Positions 52,741 through 62,444 of a DNA stretch of 64,000 nucleotides are shown one piece after another. The number at the start of each line of letters is the position of its first letter. The stretch's first letter is position 1. The notes under the pieces are model-generated. The model searched no databases, was not told the DNA's origin, and was given only the letters and a program-made list of their open reading frames with translations. The DNA is from Paracoccus saliphilus (lineage in GTDB: Bacteria; Pseudomonadota; Alphaproteobacteria; Rhodobacterales; Rhodobacteraceae): assembly GCF_028553805.1 (NCBI RefSeq), contig NZ_CP067140.1, forward strand, positions 3,348,001 to 3,412,000. The letters run 5' to 3'. The position numbers and the translations under genes are program-made.

Positions 52741-54294
52741 TCAATTCGTGGTGGCAGACAGGTCGGACAATGCCGCCTGCGCTTCGCGATAGGCTGAAGC
52801 GCCGGTCAGCCATTCGGCCATTGCCGGAGCCTCTTTCGCCGCTCCGGGCAATGCCTCCATCTCGTCCAGGGCGGCGCCGATATCGCCAGCCTCGACCTTG
52901 GCATTGGCACGCGACAGCACCGCGTCGGGATCGTCCCCTTCACGCGGAGCGACCGAGCGGGCGCCGGTCTGGGCCTTCAGGAAATTCGTCAGCATGTTGC
53001 CGCCCTGAGCGCCGTTGCCGGACATGGTTGCCCGTAGCGCCGCCCGCGAGGCATCGCCAAAGCCTTCCTGCAGGGACTCGATGCTGGGAATGTCCTGCTG
53101 GAGCGCCTCGGGCGCGTCCATTCCGGCATCCGCGAAGGCCTGCTGCGCATCCTGTGCCGTCACGCCCTTGTCGAGCGCGGCCTGCAGGGATGCGACCGCC
53201 GCCACGGCCTGCGCACGCCTGGTGCTGTCGGCAGCGGCTTCCTGCAGCTTGCCGGCCTCTGCCTGCACGGCGCTGATCTGCGCCTGAGCCTCTTCGGCGG
53301 CGGTGCTGATCTGCTGCTGCAGGGTATCGGCCTGTTCGGCCAGCGCCTGGATTTTCTCGGCCGCCTCGGGATCGAGGCTCGGGCGGGATTCCAGCTCGGC
53401 GATTTTCGCGGCCTGCTGCTCCAGTTGCTGCTGCAACTGCGTCAGTTCTTCGGAGGGGGGCGACGCCGCGCTCTCTCCGCTTGCCGGGCCCGTTTCCGCC
53501 GCGGCGTCATTCACGGGTTCGGAGGGGGCTGCCCCTGTTTCTTCCAACGCGGCGATCCGTTCGCCCTGCTCTTCCAGCATGGCCTGGATATCGGGGGCTT
53601 CCCCGGTATCGGCGGGAGTCGCCTCGGCCACGACCTGGCGCGCCGCCTCTTCGGCGGCGGCCACCGCATCGGCCTTGATCGCCTCGGCATCGATCGTGGA
53701 TTCCTGCTCGGGCAGCCAGCCCGCAGGCAGGTTCGGCAGCGCCCAGATCGTCGCGGCTGCACCCAGGCCGGCAGCCACGATACCGCCGAAAGCCACGGGC
53801 CAGAAGCCGGTCTTGCGCACAGTCGTTTGCGGCTGTGGCGCAGTTTCCCGGGACTTGTCGGCTTGTGTTTCCTTGGACCCGGATTTCTCCGTGGACTCAG
53901 ATGCGGCCTTGCCTCGCGAGTCGACGGGCGGCACGCTGGATTTGGCATCCTTGCCCGCGCCGTCTTTCGATGCGGAGGCTGTATTCGATGCCGCAGCCTT
54001 TGACGAAGCAGAGGCCGAAGCCGCTGCGGCAGCACCCTTTTCCGCCTGTTTCGGCGCAGGTTTGGGCTGTGCTGCAGGGCGTCCGGAATCGGATTTTCCG
54101 ACCAGCGACGAATCGACCGTGCTGGTCTTGCCCCCACGCGCCGAGGCGGAATCGCCCTTGCCTTCACCGGTATCGGTGGTTGCGATCACGCCCGGCTCCG
54201 CCGCCTCTTTCTTGAGTTTCAGCGTCTCTTTCGGCTGTCCGGCCGATGAGGCCGCGGGTTTGTTCGAGGGTTTACTCTTGCTCGGCTTTGTCAC
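52741..54294 (-). CDS. Mitofilin/Mic60-like membrane protein (COG4223)
   Basis: The 517-residue protein has a long disordered, Ala/Ser/Lys-rich cytoplasmic N-terminus. One membrane helix lies near 160-185 (TGFWPVAFGGIVAAGLGAAATIWAL), followed by a predicted coiled coil (LTQLQQQLEQQAAKIAELE, QADTLQQQISTAAEEAQAQ) and a mitofilin-like C-terminus. Alphaproteobacterial Mic60 is known to sit in the haem-gene cluster and to bend the inner membrane. The start is GTG at 54294, with GGAG upstream. Genes on either side (hemD, hemY) support the call. Confidence 0.88.
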   Translation of the reverse strand: MTKPSKSKPSNKPAASSAGQPKETLKLKKEAAEPGVIATTDTGEGKGDSASARGGKTSTVDSSLVGKSDSGRPAAQPKPAPKQAEKGAAAAASASASSKAAASNTASASKDGAGKDAKSSVPPVDSRGKAASESTEKSGSKETQADKSRETAPQPQTTVRKTGFWPVAFGGIVAAGLGAAATIWALPNLPAGWLPEQESTIDAEAIKADAVAAAEEAARQVVAEATPADTGEAPDIQAMLEEQGERIAALEETGAAPSEPVNDAAAETGPASGESAASPPSEELTQLQQQLEQQAAKIAELESRPSLDPEAAEKIQALAEQADTLQQQISTAAEEAQAQISAVQAEAGKLQEAAADSTRRAQAVAAVASLQAALDKGVTAQDAQQAFADAGMDAPEALQQDIPSIESLQEGFGDASRAALRATMSGNGAQGGNMLTNFLKAQTGARSVAPREGDDPDAVLSRANAKVEAGDIGAALDEMEALPGAAKEAPAMAEWLTGASAYREAQAALSDLSATTN

Positions 54295-54391
54295 GTTTAC
54301 TCCCCGTCATCGCGCGCCACGGTGGCATCGCGGCCGCCGGGTCTTCCGGCTTAGCCTACTCAGGCGCGGCTGCAGTCTCAACCCGCTGTGA

Positions 54392-55063
54392 TCAGCTTTG
54401 TTCCCTTTCCGCAAGTCGGCGAATCGTCGCGGCCATCGCTTCGGCAGACAGATTCGCGGCAATTGCACTGCAAGCAGCGGGCGCCCGCCACTGGTCCATC
54501 ACAGCCGGACTGATCGCCGCGATCCATGCCTCGGCGCGGAAATGCCGGAACGCCGCCGACAGCAGCCGGGCAGAGCGCGGAGAGAACAGCGGCACGATCA
54601 CCGGACCGGGCTCGGCCAGCAATGTCCGGGCCGCGTCGTTCAGGGGTTGGGCGATCTGGTCATAGACCACCACCCCCTCGACCGGCAATTCGCGCGCGAG
54701 GTGACGGCCATGCGGATGGAGCAGCGGAACCTCTGCCGCCTCGATCAGCGGCAGCAGGCCTTCGGCGAACCCGTTGCCCTCGCGTATATCGAACCCGGCC
54801 TCGCGCGCCGACTCTGCCGTCCGCCGCCCCACGCAGAACGCCAGCCGCCCCCGCCCCGCCCCGGCGGCGGGCACCGCATGGGCCGAGGTAAAAACCAGCC
54901 CCCGCGCCGCATGCAGCCGGGCCGTGTCATGCGCGACCGGCTCTATCCTCAGGATCGGCGAAATCACCGCCTCCCATTCCGGCAGCATCGCCGCGAAGCG
55001 CCGCGAGTCCGCTTCGGGGCGGGTCAGCAGAAGGCGGGGCTGCGGCTTTGCTGGCATTGGCAT
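54392..55063 (-). CDS. hemD: Uroporphyrinogen-III synthase
   Basis: HemD closes and inverts ring D of hydroxymethylbilane to form uroporphyrinogen III. The family is poorly conserved. Here the 223-residue protein has [18 protein letters not shown] at the start, a [12 protein letters not shown] strand-turn, and [16 protein letters not shown] in the second half, all typical. It heads the hemD-mic60-hemY run and is divergent from tsaD, with a 60-bp shared promoter gap. No hemC is in view. Confidence 0.9.
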   Translation of the reverse strand: MPMPAKPQPRLLLTRPEADSRRFAAMLPEWEAVISPILRIEPVAHDTARLHAARGLVFTSAHAVPAAGAGRGRLAFCVGRRTAESAREAGFDIREGNGFAEGLLPLIEAAEVPLLHPHGRHLARELPVEGVVVYDQIAQPLNDAARTLLAEPGPVIVPLFSPRSARLLSAAFRHFRAEAWIAAISPAVMDQWRAPAACSAIAANLSAEAMAATIRRLAEREQS

Positions 55064-55123
55064 TTCCCACTCGGCGGTGCTACGTCATCAGGGGTAAGCG
55101 GCATTCCTCCGCCCGGCAAGAGC

Positions 55124-56191
55124 ATGGACGACAGCATTTTCCTTGGCATCGAAAGCAGTTGCGACGACACCGCCGCCGCTATTGTCACCGGCGACCGCCG
55201 CATCCTGTCTTCGGTCGTGGCGGGCCAGACCGAGATGCATGCCGATTTCGGCGGCGTCGTGCCCGAGATCGCCGCCCGCGCCCATGCCGAGCGGCTGGAT
55301 ATCTGCGCCGAACAGGCGCTGGCCGAATCGGGGCTGACACTGTGCGATCTGACCGCCGTTGCCGTGACCGCCGGGCCGGGGCTGATCGGCGGGGTGATGG
55401 CCGGGGTCATGATGGCCAAGGGCATCGCCGCCGGGGCCGGTCTACCGCTGGTCGGCGTGAACCACCTGGCCGGGCACGCACTGACCCCGCGCCTGACAGA
55501 CGGAATCGACTTTCCCTACCTGATGCTGCTGGTCTCGGGCGGACATTGCCAGTTTCTGCGCGTCGATGGCCCGCAGGAATTCTCGCGCCTCGGCGGCACC
55601 ATCGACGACGCGCCCGGAGAGGCGTTCGACAAGCTGGCCAAGCTGCTGGCCCTGCCCCAGCCCGGCGGTCCCTCGGTCGAGGCCGAGGCGGCGCTTGGGC
55701 GTGCCGACCGCTTCGAGCTGCCGCGCCCGCTTCTGGACCGGCCCGGCTGCGACATGTCCTTTTCGGGCCTCAAGACGGCGGCGCTGCGCCTACGCGACCA
55801 GTTGATCGCGGAACAGGGCGGGTTGCGGCAATCCGACCGGCAGGATCTCTGCGCCGCCTTCCAGACCGCCGTGGCCGAGGTTCTGGCCGAGAAATCCCGC
55901 CGCGCGCTGGCCCTGTCTCCCGCCCCGTTTCTGGCCGTGGCGGGCGGGGTCGCGGCCAACAAGACCATCCGGGCCGCGCTGGAGCAGGTCGCGTGGGACG
56001 CGGGCGCGTGCTTCCTCGCCCCGCCCTTGCGGCTTTGCACCGACAATGCCGCGATGATCGCATGGGCGGGAATCGAACGGTTCCAGACGGGCGCGCGCGA
56101 CGGCATGGACCTTGCCGCCCGCCCGCGCTGGCCACTGGACAGCCGCGCCGCGCCGATGCTGGGTAGCGGCAAGAAGGGGGCGAAGGCATGA
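55124..56191 (+). CDS. tsaD: tRNA N6-adenosine threonylcarbamoyltransferase TsaD
   Basis: TsaD transfers threonylcarbamoyl to A37 of ANN-decoding tRNAs and works with TsaB. The 355-residue protein begins [19 protein letters not shown] and has the metal-binding histidine pair in NHLAGHAL. The ASKH-fold motifs [10 protein letters not shown] and [12 protein letters not shown] are present, as is [12 protein letters not shown] near the end. The ATG at 55124 is preceded by GGCAAGAGC. The tsaB gene lies separately at the right edge. Confidence 0.96.
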   Translation: MDDSIFLGIESSCDDTAAAIVTGDRRILSSVVAGQTEMHADFGGVVPEIAARAHAERLDICAEQALAESGLTLCDLTAVAVTAGPGLIGGVMAGVMMAKGIAAGAGLPLVGVNHLAGHALTPRLTDGIDFPYLMLLVSGGHCQFLRVDGPQEFSRLGGTIDDAPGEAFDKLAKLLALPQPGGPSVEAEAALGRADRFELPRPLLDRPGCDMSFSGLKTAALRLRDQLIAEQGGLRQSDRQDLCAAFQTAVAEVLAEKSRRALALSPAPFLAVAGGVAANKTIRAALEQVAWDAGACFLAPPLRLCTDNAAMIAWAGIERFQTGARDGMDLAARPRWPLDSRAAPMLGSGKKGAKA

Positions 56192-57129
56192 GCATTACGG
56201 TTCTGGGCGCAGGCGCATTCGGCACCGCTCTGGCAGTAGCACTGGCGACACGCGGGCCGGTCACGCTCTGGGGGCGGAATGCGGGTTGGGGACGCGAGAA
56301 CCCGCGCCTGCCCGGCGTTACCCTGCCCGATGCGGTCACCGTCACCGGCGATCTGCCGCAGGCGGCCCGCGCCGATACGCTGCTGCTGGCCCTTCCGGCG
56401 CAGAAGCTGGGCGTATTTCTGGCCGATCACGCCGCGCTTCTCGACGGCAAGACGCTGGTCAGCACGGCCAAGGGGATCGACCTCGACCGGCTGACAGGGC
56501 CCTCGCGGCTGATTGCAACAGCTTGCCCCGCCGCCACGGTCGCCGTGCTGACCGGCCCGTCATTCGCTGCCGATATCGCCCGCGGCCTGCCCACCGCCCT
56601 GACGCTGGCCTGCACCGATCCCATCCGCAGCAAGGCGCTGCAGCAGGCCCTGTCCACGCCTGTTCTGCGACTGTATCGCAGCAGTGACGTGACCGGTGCC
56701 GAACTGGGCGGTGCATTGAAAAACGTCATCGCCATCGCCGCCGGAACCGTTATCGGCGCGGGGCTGGGCGACAGCGCCCGAGCGGCGATTATCACGAGGG
56801 GCTTTGCCGAGATGACCCGCCTCAGCGCCCGGCTTGGCGCACAGCCCGAGACGCTGGCCGGGCTGTCGGGGCTGGGCGACCTGATGCTGACCTGCTCTTC
56901 GGTGCAGTCGCGCAATTTCCGCTTCGGCCATGCCATCGGTTCGGGCACGGATTTCGACGCCTCGACGACAGTCGAGGGAGCCGCTACCGCCCGCGCCGTG
57001 ACCCGCCTGGCTGCAGATCTGGGCGAGGATCTGCCCATTGCCGCCATGGTCGCGAGTCTTGCGCAAGGCGAAGTTTCCGTGGAAAACGCCATGGAGCACC
57101 TGATGAACCGCCCGCTCAAGGAGGAATGA
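56188..57129 (+). CDS. gpsA: Glycerol-3-phosphate dehydrogenase [NAD(P)+]
   Basis: GpsA reduces dihydroxyacetone phosphate to sn-glycerol-3-phosphate for phospholipid synthesis. The 313-residue protein has the Rossmann start [29 protein letters not shown], and the catalytic Lys in [34 protein letters not shown] follows. Its ATG overlaps the tsaD stop by 4 bp. The length is slightly shorter than E. coli GpsA, mainly at the C-terminus. Confidence 0.95.
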   Translation: MSITVLGAGAFGTALAVALATRGPVTLWGRNAGWGRENPRLPGVTLPDAVTVTGDLPQAARADTLLLALPAQKLGVFLADHAALLDGKTLVSTAKGIDLDRLTGPSRLIATACPAATVAVLTGPSFAADIARGLPTALTLACTDPIRSKALQQALSTPVLRLYRSSDVTGAELGGALKNVIAIAAGTVIGAGLGDSARAAIITRGFAEMTRLSARLGAQPETLAGLSGLGDLMLTCSSVQSRNFRFGHAIGSGTDFDASTTVEGAATARAVTRLAADLGEDLPIAAMVASLAQGEVSVENAMEHLMNRPLKEE

Positions 57130-57401
57130 TGCCGCTATTCGCCGTCATCTGCCGGGACAAGCCCGGCGCGCTGCAGACCCGGCTGGACACGCGCGAGGCG
57201 CATCTGGCCCATATCCGGAACAGCGGCATCGTCGCCATGGCCGGCCCGCTGATCGAGAACGAGGAGATGCGCGGCTCGCTGGTCATTCTCGACGCCCCCG
57301 ATCTGGCCGCGGCCGAGGACTGGGCGGCGAATGATCCCTACAAATCCGCCGGGCTGTTCGACAGCGTGCAGGTGACCGAATGGAAGAAGGTGATCGGCTG
57401 A
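57129..57401 (+). CDS. YciI family protein
   Basis: The 90-residue ferredoxin-like protein begins [19 protein letters not shown] and has RAHL-like and GPLIENEEMRGSLVILDA segments, with the family His and Asp. ATG at 57129 is preferred to 57126, since AAGGAGG would be only 1 nt from the earlier one. It overlaps both gpsA and the next gene by a base or more. Its function is not known. Confidence 0.88.
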   Translation: MPLFAVICRDKPGALQTRLDTREAHLAHIRNSGIVAMAGPLIENEEMRGSLVILDAPDLAAAEDWAANDPYKSAGLFDSVQVTEWKKVIG

Positions 57402-57814
57402 TGGCATACTGGCTTTTCAAATCCGAACCCGACGTCTTTGGCTGGGACGACCTGGTCGCCAAGGGCGATCGGGGCGAGGAATGGGACGGGGTGCGCAACT
57501 ACCAGGCCCGCAACAACATGCGGGCGATGAAAAAGGGCGACCTCGGGCTGTTCTACCACTCGAACCAGGGCAAGGAAGCCGTCGGCATTTGCGAGGTTTC
57601 CGCCGAGATCCATCCCGACAGCACCACCGACGACCCCAGGTGGGAATGCGTGGATGTGAAGGCAGTCAAACCCCTGCCGCGTTTCGTCTCGCTGGAGCAG
57701 GCCAAGGCGGAACCACGGCTGAAGGACATGGCACTGGTCAAGAACACACGCCTTTCAGTGCAGCCGGTAAGCGACGAAGAATGGGCGGTGGTGATGGAGC
57801 TGGCCGGTCTCTAG
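57401..57814 (+). CDS. EVE domain-containing protein
   Basis: EVE domains are PUA-like folds that bind modified bases in DNA or RNA. The 137-residue protein begins MAYWLFKSEPDVFGWDDL and has GVRNYQARNNMRAMKKGDLG, with the aromatic-rich pocket residues, and FYHSNQGKEAVGI. It overlaps the YciI stop by one base (TGATG). In bacteria such genes often accompany tRNA-modification genes, as with tsaD here. Confidence 0.92.
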   Translation: MAYWLFKSEPDVFGWDDLVAKGDRGEEWDGVRNYQARNNMRAMKKGDLGLFYHSNQGKEAVGICEVSAEIHPDSTTDDPRWECVDVKAVKPLPRFVSLEQAKAEPRLKDMALVKNTRLSVQPVSDEEWAVVMELAGL

Positions 57815-57828
57815 ACGACAGCATTGTC

Positions 57829-57850
57829 CTTCTTCTTCATGACAATATCC
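57829..57850 (-). repeat. GGATATTT-type repeat, copy after the EVE gene
   Basis: On the minus strand it reads GGATATTG, TC, ATGAAGAAGAAG, like the copies at 725-777 and 17832-17853. It begins 15 bp after the EVE stop and adjoins a GC-rich duplicated segment. Confidence 0.65.
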
Positions 57851-57901
57851 CCGGGGGGTGCGGGATCCCCGGGGGGTGCGGGGGGCAGGCAGCCCCCCGC
57901 A
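57847..57901. repeat. 18-bp perfect tandem duplication followed by a 10-bp GC hairpin
   Basis: ATCCCCGGGGGGTGCGGG occurs twice in direct succession (57847-57864, 57865-57882). TGCGGGGGGC (57877-57886) then pairs with GCCCCCCGCA (57892-57901) around a 5-nt loop. The hairpin may end the tsaD-EVE transcript; there is no T-run. Confidence 0.7.
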
Positions 57902-58014
57902 GGTCGCGGGACGCAAATCGGGATATACATCGCTTACCCTGTTAGCCGAAGCCGCTTCATCTTCCCCACGCTCCGCGTTAGGTTCGGCCATATTCCGAAG
58001 CTCAAGGAGATCAC

Positions 58015-58260
58015 ATGAGCCAGCGACTTCACCTCGTCTTCGGCGGCGAGCTCATCGACCCGCAGCGGACCGAGTTCCGCAATACCGATGATATCCATTT
58101 CGTCGGTATCTTCCCGGATTACGAGAAAGCCTACAACGCCTGGAAGGCCGAGGCGCAACGAACCGTGGACAGCGCCCATACGCGCTATTTCATCGCTCAT
58201 CTGCATCGCCTGCGGGACGAAGAGACTCCGGCCAGCCCGACCGAGGAACTCGGCAACTGA
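58015..58260 (+). CDS. DUF4170 domain-containing protein
   Basis: The 81-residue protein begins MSQRLHLVFGGELIDPQ and has FVGIFPDYEKAYNAWKAEAQRTVD, the family core. DUF4170 genes regularly precede waaA and lpxK in this group, which suggests a lipid A or core-related role. The mechanism is unknown. AAGGAGATC precedes the ATG. Its stop overlaps the next start by one base (TGATG). Confidence 0.92.
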   Translation: MSQRLHLVFGGELIDPQRTEFRNTDDIHFVGIFPDYEKAYNAWKAEAQRTVDSAHTRYFIAHLHRLRDEETPASPTEELGN

Positions 58261-59435
58261 TGCGGGCGGCGGGGCTGGGACGGCTTGGCCTGTGGCTGCA
58301 ATTGCGCCACGAGAAACCGGCCCGGCCCGACAGCGCGCTTCCCGCAGGCACGGGGCCGTTGCTGATTCTCTGCACCTCGCGATCCAGCCATGCGGCCCGG
58401 GGCCAGATCCGGGCGATGCTGGAAACCCGCCGCCCCGATCTGCGCATTCTCGACGCGACCGCCGAGGGCATGCCGGATCCAGAGACTGACCTAGCGGCAA
58501 TGCGACGCCTTTTCGAGCGGGCAGAACCCTTCGCGGTGCTGCTTCTGGGGACAGAACTTCCGGCCGCGCTGATCGTCTGTGCGGCCGAGATGAGGCGTCC
58601 CGTGATCATGGGCGAGGCGCGTTTCGACAAGCGCGAAACCCGCTGGAGCCTGCGCGCCGGAATGCGCCGCGAATTGCTGGCCAGGATCAAGACGATCTTT
58701 GTCACCGACACGGCCAGCCATCACGTCGCCCGTCGCGTCGGGATTCCTCCTGGAAAGGTCAGCATGACCGGGCCGGTGGCGGAAATCCTCGACCCATTGC
58801 CCTGCAACGAGGCCGAACGCTCGACCCTCGCCGAACTTTTGGGCGGTCGCCACTCCTGGCTGGCCGCCTGCGTCCCTCCCTCGGAGGAAGACTCGGTGCT
58901 AACGGCGCATCTTTCCGCACTGCATCAATCGCATCGCGCGCTGCTGTTCCTGGTGCCCACCGATCCCGACCGGATCGCCCCACTCACCGAACGGTTCGAA
59001 CAGAACGGCCTGATCGTCGCTCGCCGCGACCTGGAAGAAGAGCCGAATGAGGAAGTGCAGGTCATGATCGCGGATACGAATGCCGAGCTGGGGCTTTGGT
59101 ATCGGCTCGCCCCGGTCACCTATCTGGGCGGCACCTTGAGTGGCGATGACGAATTGACCCGCCATCCTTTCGAGCCCGCCGCCCTCGGATCAGCAGTCAT
59201 TCATGGCCCTTTCACGGGGCGTTTCCCGACCGAATGGCAGCAACTGGATGGCGGAAACGCGTCACGGCTGGTGCCGGGGGCCGAGGCGCTTGCCGATAGC
59301 GTCGCCGAATTGACCCAACCTGATCTCGTTGCCGATCTTGCCAGCAACGCATGGACGGTCAGCACCGGAGGTGCGGGAGTCGCGATGCGTATCACCTCGG
59401 CCGTGCTGAATACACTGGAGGAGGCCGAACAATGA
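58260..59435 (+). CDS. Divergent 3-deoxy-D-manno-octulosonic acid (KDO) transferase-like protein
   Basis: The 391-residue protein fits the WaaA glycosyltransferase fold by position and by partial motifs: [13 protein letters not shown] (compare the TEL-W-P stretch of WaaA), [28 protein letters not shown] and later [10 protein letters not shown]. The N-terminal membrane anchor is absent. The usual HAxSxGE catalytic-glutamate segment is replaced by [14 protein letters not shown]. It may therefore be a second, altered or inactive transferase. It lies between DUF4170 and lpxK with overlapping ends. Confidence 0.8.
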   Translation: MRAAGLGRLGLWLQLRHEKPARPDSALPAGTGPLLILCTSRSSHAARGQIRAMLETRRPDLRILDATAEGMPDPETDLAAMRRLFERAEPFAVLLLGTELPAALIVCAAEMRRPVIMGEARFDKRETRWSLRAGMRRELLARIKTIFVTDTASHHVARRVGIPPGKVSMTGPVAEILDPLPCNEAERSTLAELLGGRHSWLAACVPPSEEDSVLTAHLSALHQSHRALLFLVPTDPDRIAPLTERFEQNGLIVARRDLEEEPNEEVQVMIADTNAELGLWYRLAPVTYLGGTLSGDDELTRHPFEPAALGSAVIHGPFTGRFPTEWQQLDGGNASRLVPGAEALADSVAELTQPDLVADLASNAWTVSTGGAGVAMRITSAVLNTLEEAEQ

Positions 59436-60412
59436 GGCGTGCCCCCGCTTCCTGGTATATCCGCCCGCCGACCCTGCGGGCCAGGCTGCTTTCGCCGCTC
59501 GGTGCGATCTATGCCCGCGCGACGGCACGGCGGTTGGCGCGAGGGGCAAGGCTGCGGGTTGGCGTTCCGGTCATCTGTGTCGGCAACCTGAACGCGGGCG
59601 GCACCGGCAAGACCCCGACGGTGATCCACCTGCAACAAGAGATGCAGGCACGCGGAATCGCCGCCCATATCGTCTCCCGCGGTTACGGAGGCAGCGCCAA
59701 GGGCTGCCTGAGGGTGAACGAGCGCGATCATGACGCGGAACTGACCGGGGACGAACCCTTGCTGATGGCCGCCTTCGGACCGGTCTGGGTCTCGGACGAC
59801 CGGGCGGAGGGCGCGCGGGCGGCGGTGGCCGCGGGCGCAGAGGCGGTGATTCTGGATGACGGTTTCCAGGACCCGGCGCTGGCGCATGATTTGTCATTGG
59901 TGGTTGTCGATGCGGCGAAGGGCTTTGGCAACGGGTTATGCCTGCCTGCCGGACCGCTGCGCGAACCCGTGACCGAAGGGCTTGCCCGCGCCGACCTGCT
60001 GTTGTCGATAGGTGAAGCAGCGGCGCAGGCGCGGTTCGATTCGCCCCGCAACATCCCGCATCTGCGGGGCGAACTGTCCCCCCTGCAAACCGGCATCGAC
60101 TGGAAGGGGCACCGGGTCCTGGCCTTCGCGGGTATCGGTCATCCCGAAAAGTTCTTTGCCACGCTGACAGGGCTGGGGGCCGAACTGGTGCGGGGCGAGG
60201 CGCTGGACGATCACCAGCCCTTCACCCCCGCCCTTCTGACCCGGCTCGAGACCGAGGCGAAGATGCGGGGCGCACAGCTCGTCACGACCGAAAAGGACGC
60301 GGTGCGCCTGCCCCGCAATTTCCGTTCCAAGGTGCTGGCCCTGCCCGTGCGGCTGTCTATCCCTGACGCGGCGCCGTTGACGCGGGCTCTGGATCGATTG
60401 TTTCACGGCTGA
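59432..60412 (+). CDS. lpxK: Tetraacyldisaccharide 4'-kinase
   Basis: LpxK phosphorylates the 4' position of the lipid A disaccharide at the inner membrane. The 326-residue protein starts at ATG 59432 ([20 protein letters not shown]). It has the P-loop [27 protein letters not shown] and [12 protein letters not shown], with the catalytic Asp. It is coupled by 4 bp to the transferase-like gene. With fabZ-lpxA-lpxI-lpxB at the left end, much of the lipid A pathway is in this window, although lpxC and lpxD are not. Confidence 0.95.
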   Translation: MRRAPASWYIRPPTLRARLLSPLGAIYARATARRLARGARLRVGVPVICVGNLNAGGTGKTPTVIHLQQEMQARGIAAHIVSRGYGGSAKGCLRVNERDHDAELTGDEPLLMAAFGPVWVSDDRAEGARAAVAAGAEAVILDDGFQDPALAHDLSLVVVDAAKGFGNGLCLPAGPLREPVTEGLARADLLLSIGEAAAQARFDSPRNIPHLRGELSPLQTGIDWKGHRVLAFAGIGHPEKFFATLTGLGAELVRGEALDDHQPFTPALLTRLETEAKMRGAQLVTTEKDAVRLPRNFRSKVLALPVRLSIPDAAPLTRALDRLFHG

Positions 60413-60507
60413 GGACCGTTCCCGCGCATCCGCTTTGCAATTCACCGGATCGTGCCGATATATATTGCGGGAAACCGGCCCCAAGCCGCATTGAAGGAAT
60501 GGATTTC

Positions 60508-60591
60508 ATGTCACGCAAGGCGATGCAAAGGCTGAGCTTTTATCTGCTGGTGCTGCTGGCGCTTTATGCGTCGCTGGCCGGTGCGGCGTAA
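60508..60591 (+). CDS. 27-residue membrane microprotein
   Basis: A 28-codon frame has AAGGA about 9 nt before the ATG at 60508; an in-frame ATG at 60499 is also possible. The peptide is a short basic start (MSRKAMQRLS) then one hydrophobic helix (FYLLVLLALYASLAGAA). It ends 9 bp before the XpaC-like gene, whose Shine-Dalgarno (TAAGGAG) overlaps its stop. Close spacing to the next gene supports a real coding unit. The function is unknown. Confidence 0.65.
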   Translation: MSRKAMQRLSFYLLVLLALYASLAGAA

Positions 60592-60600
60592 GGAGTAGGG

Positions 60601-61560
60601 ATGGCACAGCGTTTCGGTGGGCGTTTCTCGCCCGACAGGACTGCCGACGACTCGGGCCGGATGCCCGTGACCGAGACCCGGCACCGGCTGCAGGGGCGGC
60701 CGAAATGGGTCACCATCGCCGCGTCGCCATTCCTTCTGAGCGCATTCTTCCAGGAACCGACCGGGATGGTGATGAACCTGGCGGGTTTCGGCCTGATCGC
60801 GGCGGGAATGTGGCTGACCGGCGAAGGGCTTGTCGCCGAGGCCGCCTATGACCGCCGCCGCGTCGCACGCCGCCCGGCCATCCCGCGCAAGCTGTTCGGC
60901 GGCGTGATCGCCGCATTGGGGCTTGGCATCGGCGCCGCCGAGCCGGGTGCCTTCGCCGAGGCCGGGCTGATCGGCGTGGCAGGACTCGCGCTGCACTGGC
61001 TGGCCTTCGGGGCCGACCCGATGCGCGACAAGGGAATGGAAGGCGTCGACAGCTTCCAGCAGGACCGCGCCGCAAAGATGATCGAGGAGGGGCAGGCCCA
61101 TCTGGACCAGATGAAGGACGCGATCCGGCGCAGCGGCGAAAGACGGCTGGAGGCCCGCGTGGCGATGTTCGAGGCCACGGTTCACGAACTGTTCGACCAG
61201 GTCCGGGAAGACCCCACCGAACTGGGCGCGGTCCGGCGCTACATGGGCGTCTACCTGATGGGTGCTCGCGATGCGACGGTCAAGTTCGCCGACCTCTATG
61301 CCCGCTCTCAGGATGCGCAGGCCCGCGCCGCCTATGAGGAATTCCTGAACGATCTGGAAAATGATTTCACTGCACGCAGCCGGCAATTGCTGGAGGGAGA
61401 CCGCAGCGATCTGGATATCGAGATGACCGTATTGCGCGAGCGTCTGGCCCGCGAAGGGGTGCGCCCCGCCGATAGCGGTGGGCGCCCTGCATTGCGTTCG
61501 GACGACGCGCAGACCATGGAGGATCTGCTATCCGTCCCGGAGCGGCAGAAGACCCGCTGA
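60601..61560 (+). CDS. XpaC-like (5-bromo-4-chloroindolyl phosphate hydrolysis family) membrane protein
   Basis: The 319-residue protein has two hydrophobic segments (about 40-80 and 100-135) and then a helical cytoplasmic domain (EEGQAHLDQMKDAIRRSGE, ATVHELFDQVRED, RYMGVYLMGARDATVKFADLY). This is the XpaC arrangement. XpaC proteins are named for a colony phenotype; their biochemical role is unproven. They usually sit beside TelA (toxic-anion resistance), but here truA follows after 3 bp. Confidence 0.88.
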   Translation: MAQRFGGRFSPDRTADDSGRMPVTETRHRLQGRPKWVTIAASPFLLSAFFQEPTGMVMNLAGFGLIAAGMWLTGEGLVAEAAYDRRRVARRPAIPRKLFGGVIAALGLGIGAAEPGAFAEAGLIGVAGLALHWLAFGADPMRDKGMEGVDSFQQDRAAKMIEEGQAHLDQMKDAIRRSGERRLEARVAMFEATVHELFDQVREDPTELGAVRRYMGVYLMGARDATVKFADLYARSQDAQARAAYEEFLNDLENDFTARSRQLLEGDRSDLDIEMTVLRERLAREGVRPADSGGRPALRSDDAQTMEDLLSVPERQKTR

Positions 61561-61563
61561 ATC

Positions 61564-62343
61564 ATGCCCCGATATGCCCTCTTGATCGAATATGATGGCG
61601 GCCCCTTCTCGGGCTGGCAGGCGCAGGCTGACCAGCCCTCGGTCCAGCAGGCGATCGAGACTGCCCTGGGGCGGCTCGATCCCGGTTTCGCAGCGGGTGC
61701 GCGGATCGGCGCGGCAGGCCGGACGGATGCGGGGGTTCATGCCACCGGACAGGTCGTCCATGCCGATCTGGAGCGCGATTGGGAGCCGTTCCGGTTGACC
61801 GAGGCGCTGAATTATCACCTGAAGCCCGCCCCTGTCGCGATCCTGGCCGCAGCCCGCGTGATGGATGATTTCCATGCGCGGTTCTCGGCAATCGAGCGGC
61901 GTTATTGTTTCAGGCTCATTGCGCGACGGGCTCCCCTGACGCATGAGAGGGGTTCTGTCTGGCGGGTGCGAAACCCGTTGGATGCAGATGCCATGCGCGA
62001 AGGTGCCTCGCATCTGATCGGCAACCATGATTTCACCACCTTTCGATCCTCGATCTGCCAGGCCAGGAGCCCGGTGAAAACGCTTGACCAGATCGAGATC
62101 GAGGAACGCGAGATCCCCTTTGGCCGGGAATACCTGTTCCGGCTTCGGGCGCGGTCATTCCTGCATAACCAGGTCCGTTCGATCGTCGGCACGCTGGAAC
62201 GGGTCGGGGCCGGATCTTGGCACCCCGAGCAGGTCGCCGACGCGTTGGCCGCCCGCGACCGCGCTGTCTGCGGCCCGGTTTGTCCGCCATATGGGTTATA
62301 TCTTACCGGTGTCGGCTATCCGGCCGATCCGTTCTGTCCCTGA
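61564..62343 (+). CDS. truA: tRNA pseudouridine(38-40) synthase TruA
   Basis: TruA makes pseudouridine at positions 38-40 of the anticodon stem. The 259-residue protein has [20 protein letters not shown], the catalytic Asp in [29 protein letters not shown] and [17 protein letters not shown]. Length is typical. It is separated from the XpaC-like gene by 3 bp and probably co-transcribed. Confidence 0.97.
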   Translation: MPRYALLIEYDGGPFSGWQAQADQPSVQQAIETALGRLDPGFAAGARIGAAGRTDAGVHATGQVVHADLERDWEPFRLTEALNYHLKPAPVAILAAARVMDDFHARFSAIERRYCFRLIARRAPLTHERGSVWRVRNPLDADAMREGASHLIGNHDFTTFRSSICQARSPVKTLDQIEIEEREIPFGREYLFRLRARSFLHNQVRSIVGTLERVGAGSWHPEQVADALAARDRAVCGPVCPPYGLYLTGVGYPADPFCP

Positions 62344-62444
62344 TCGGATGATGGCAACGCGGTTCTTCGTCATACCGCGCTTGCTTAATTCTGACGCATG
62401 CTCCACTGTGACGCCAATCTTCGAGGCAAAAACGCGATACCAGG

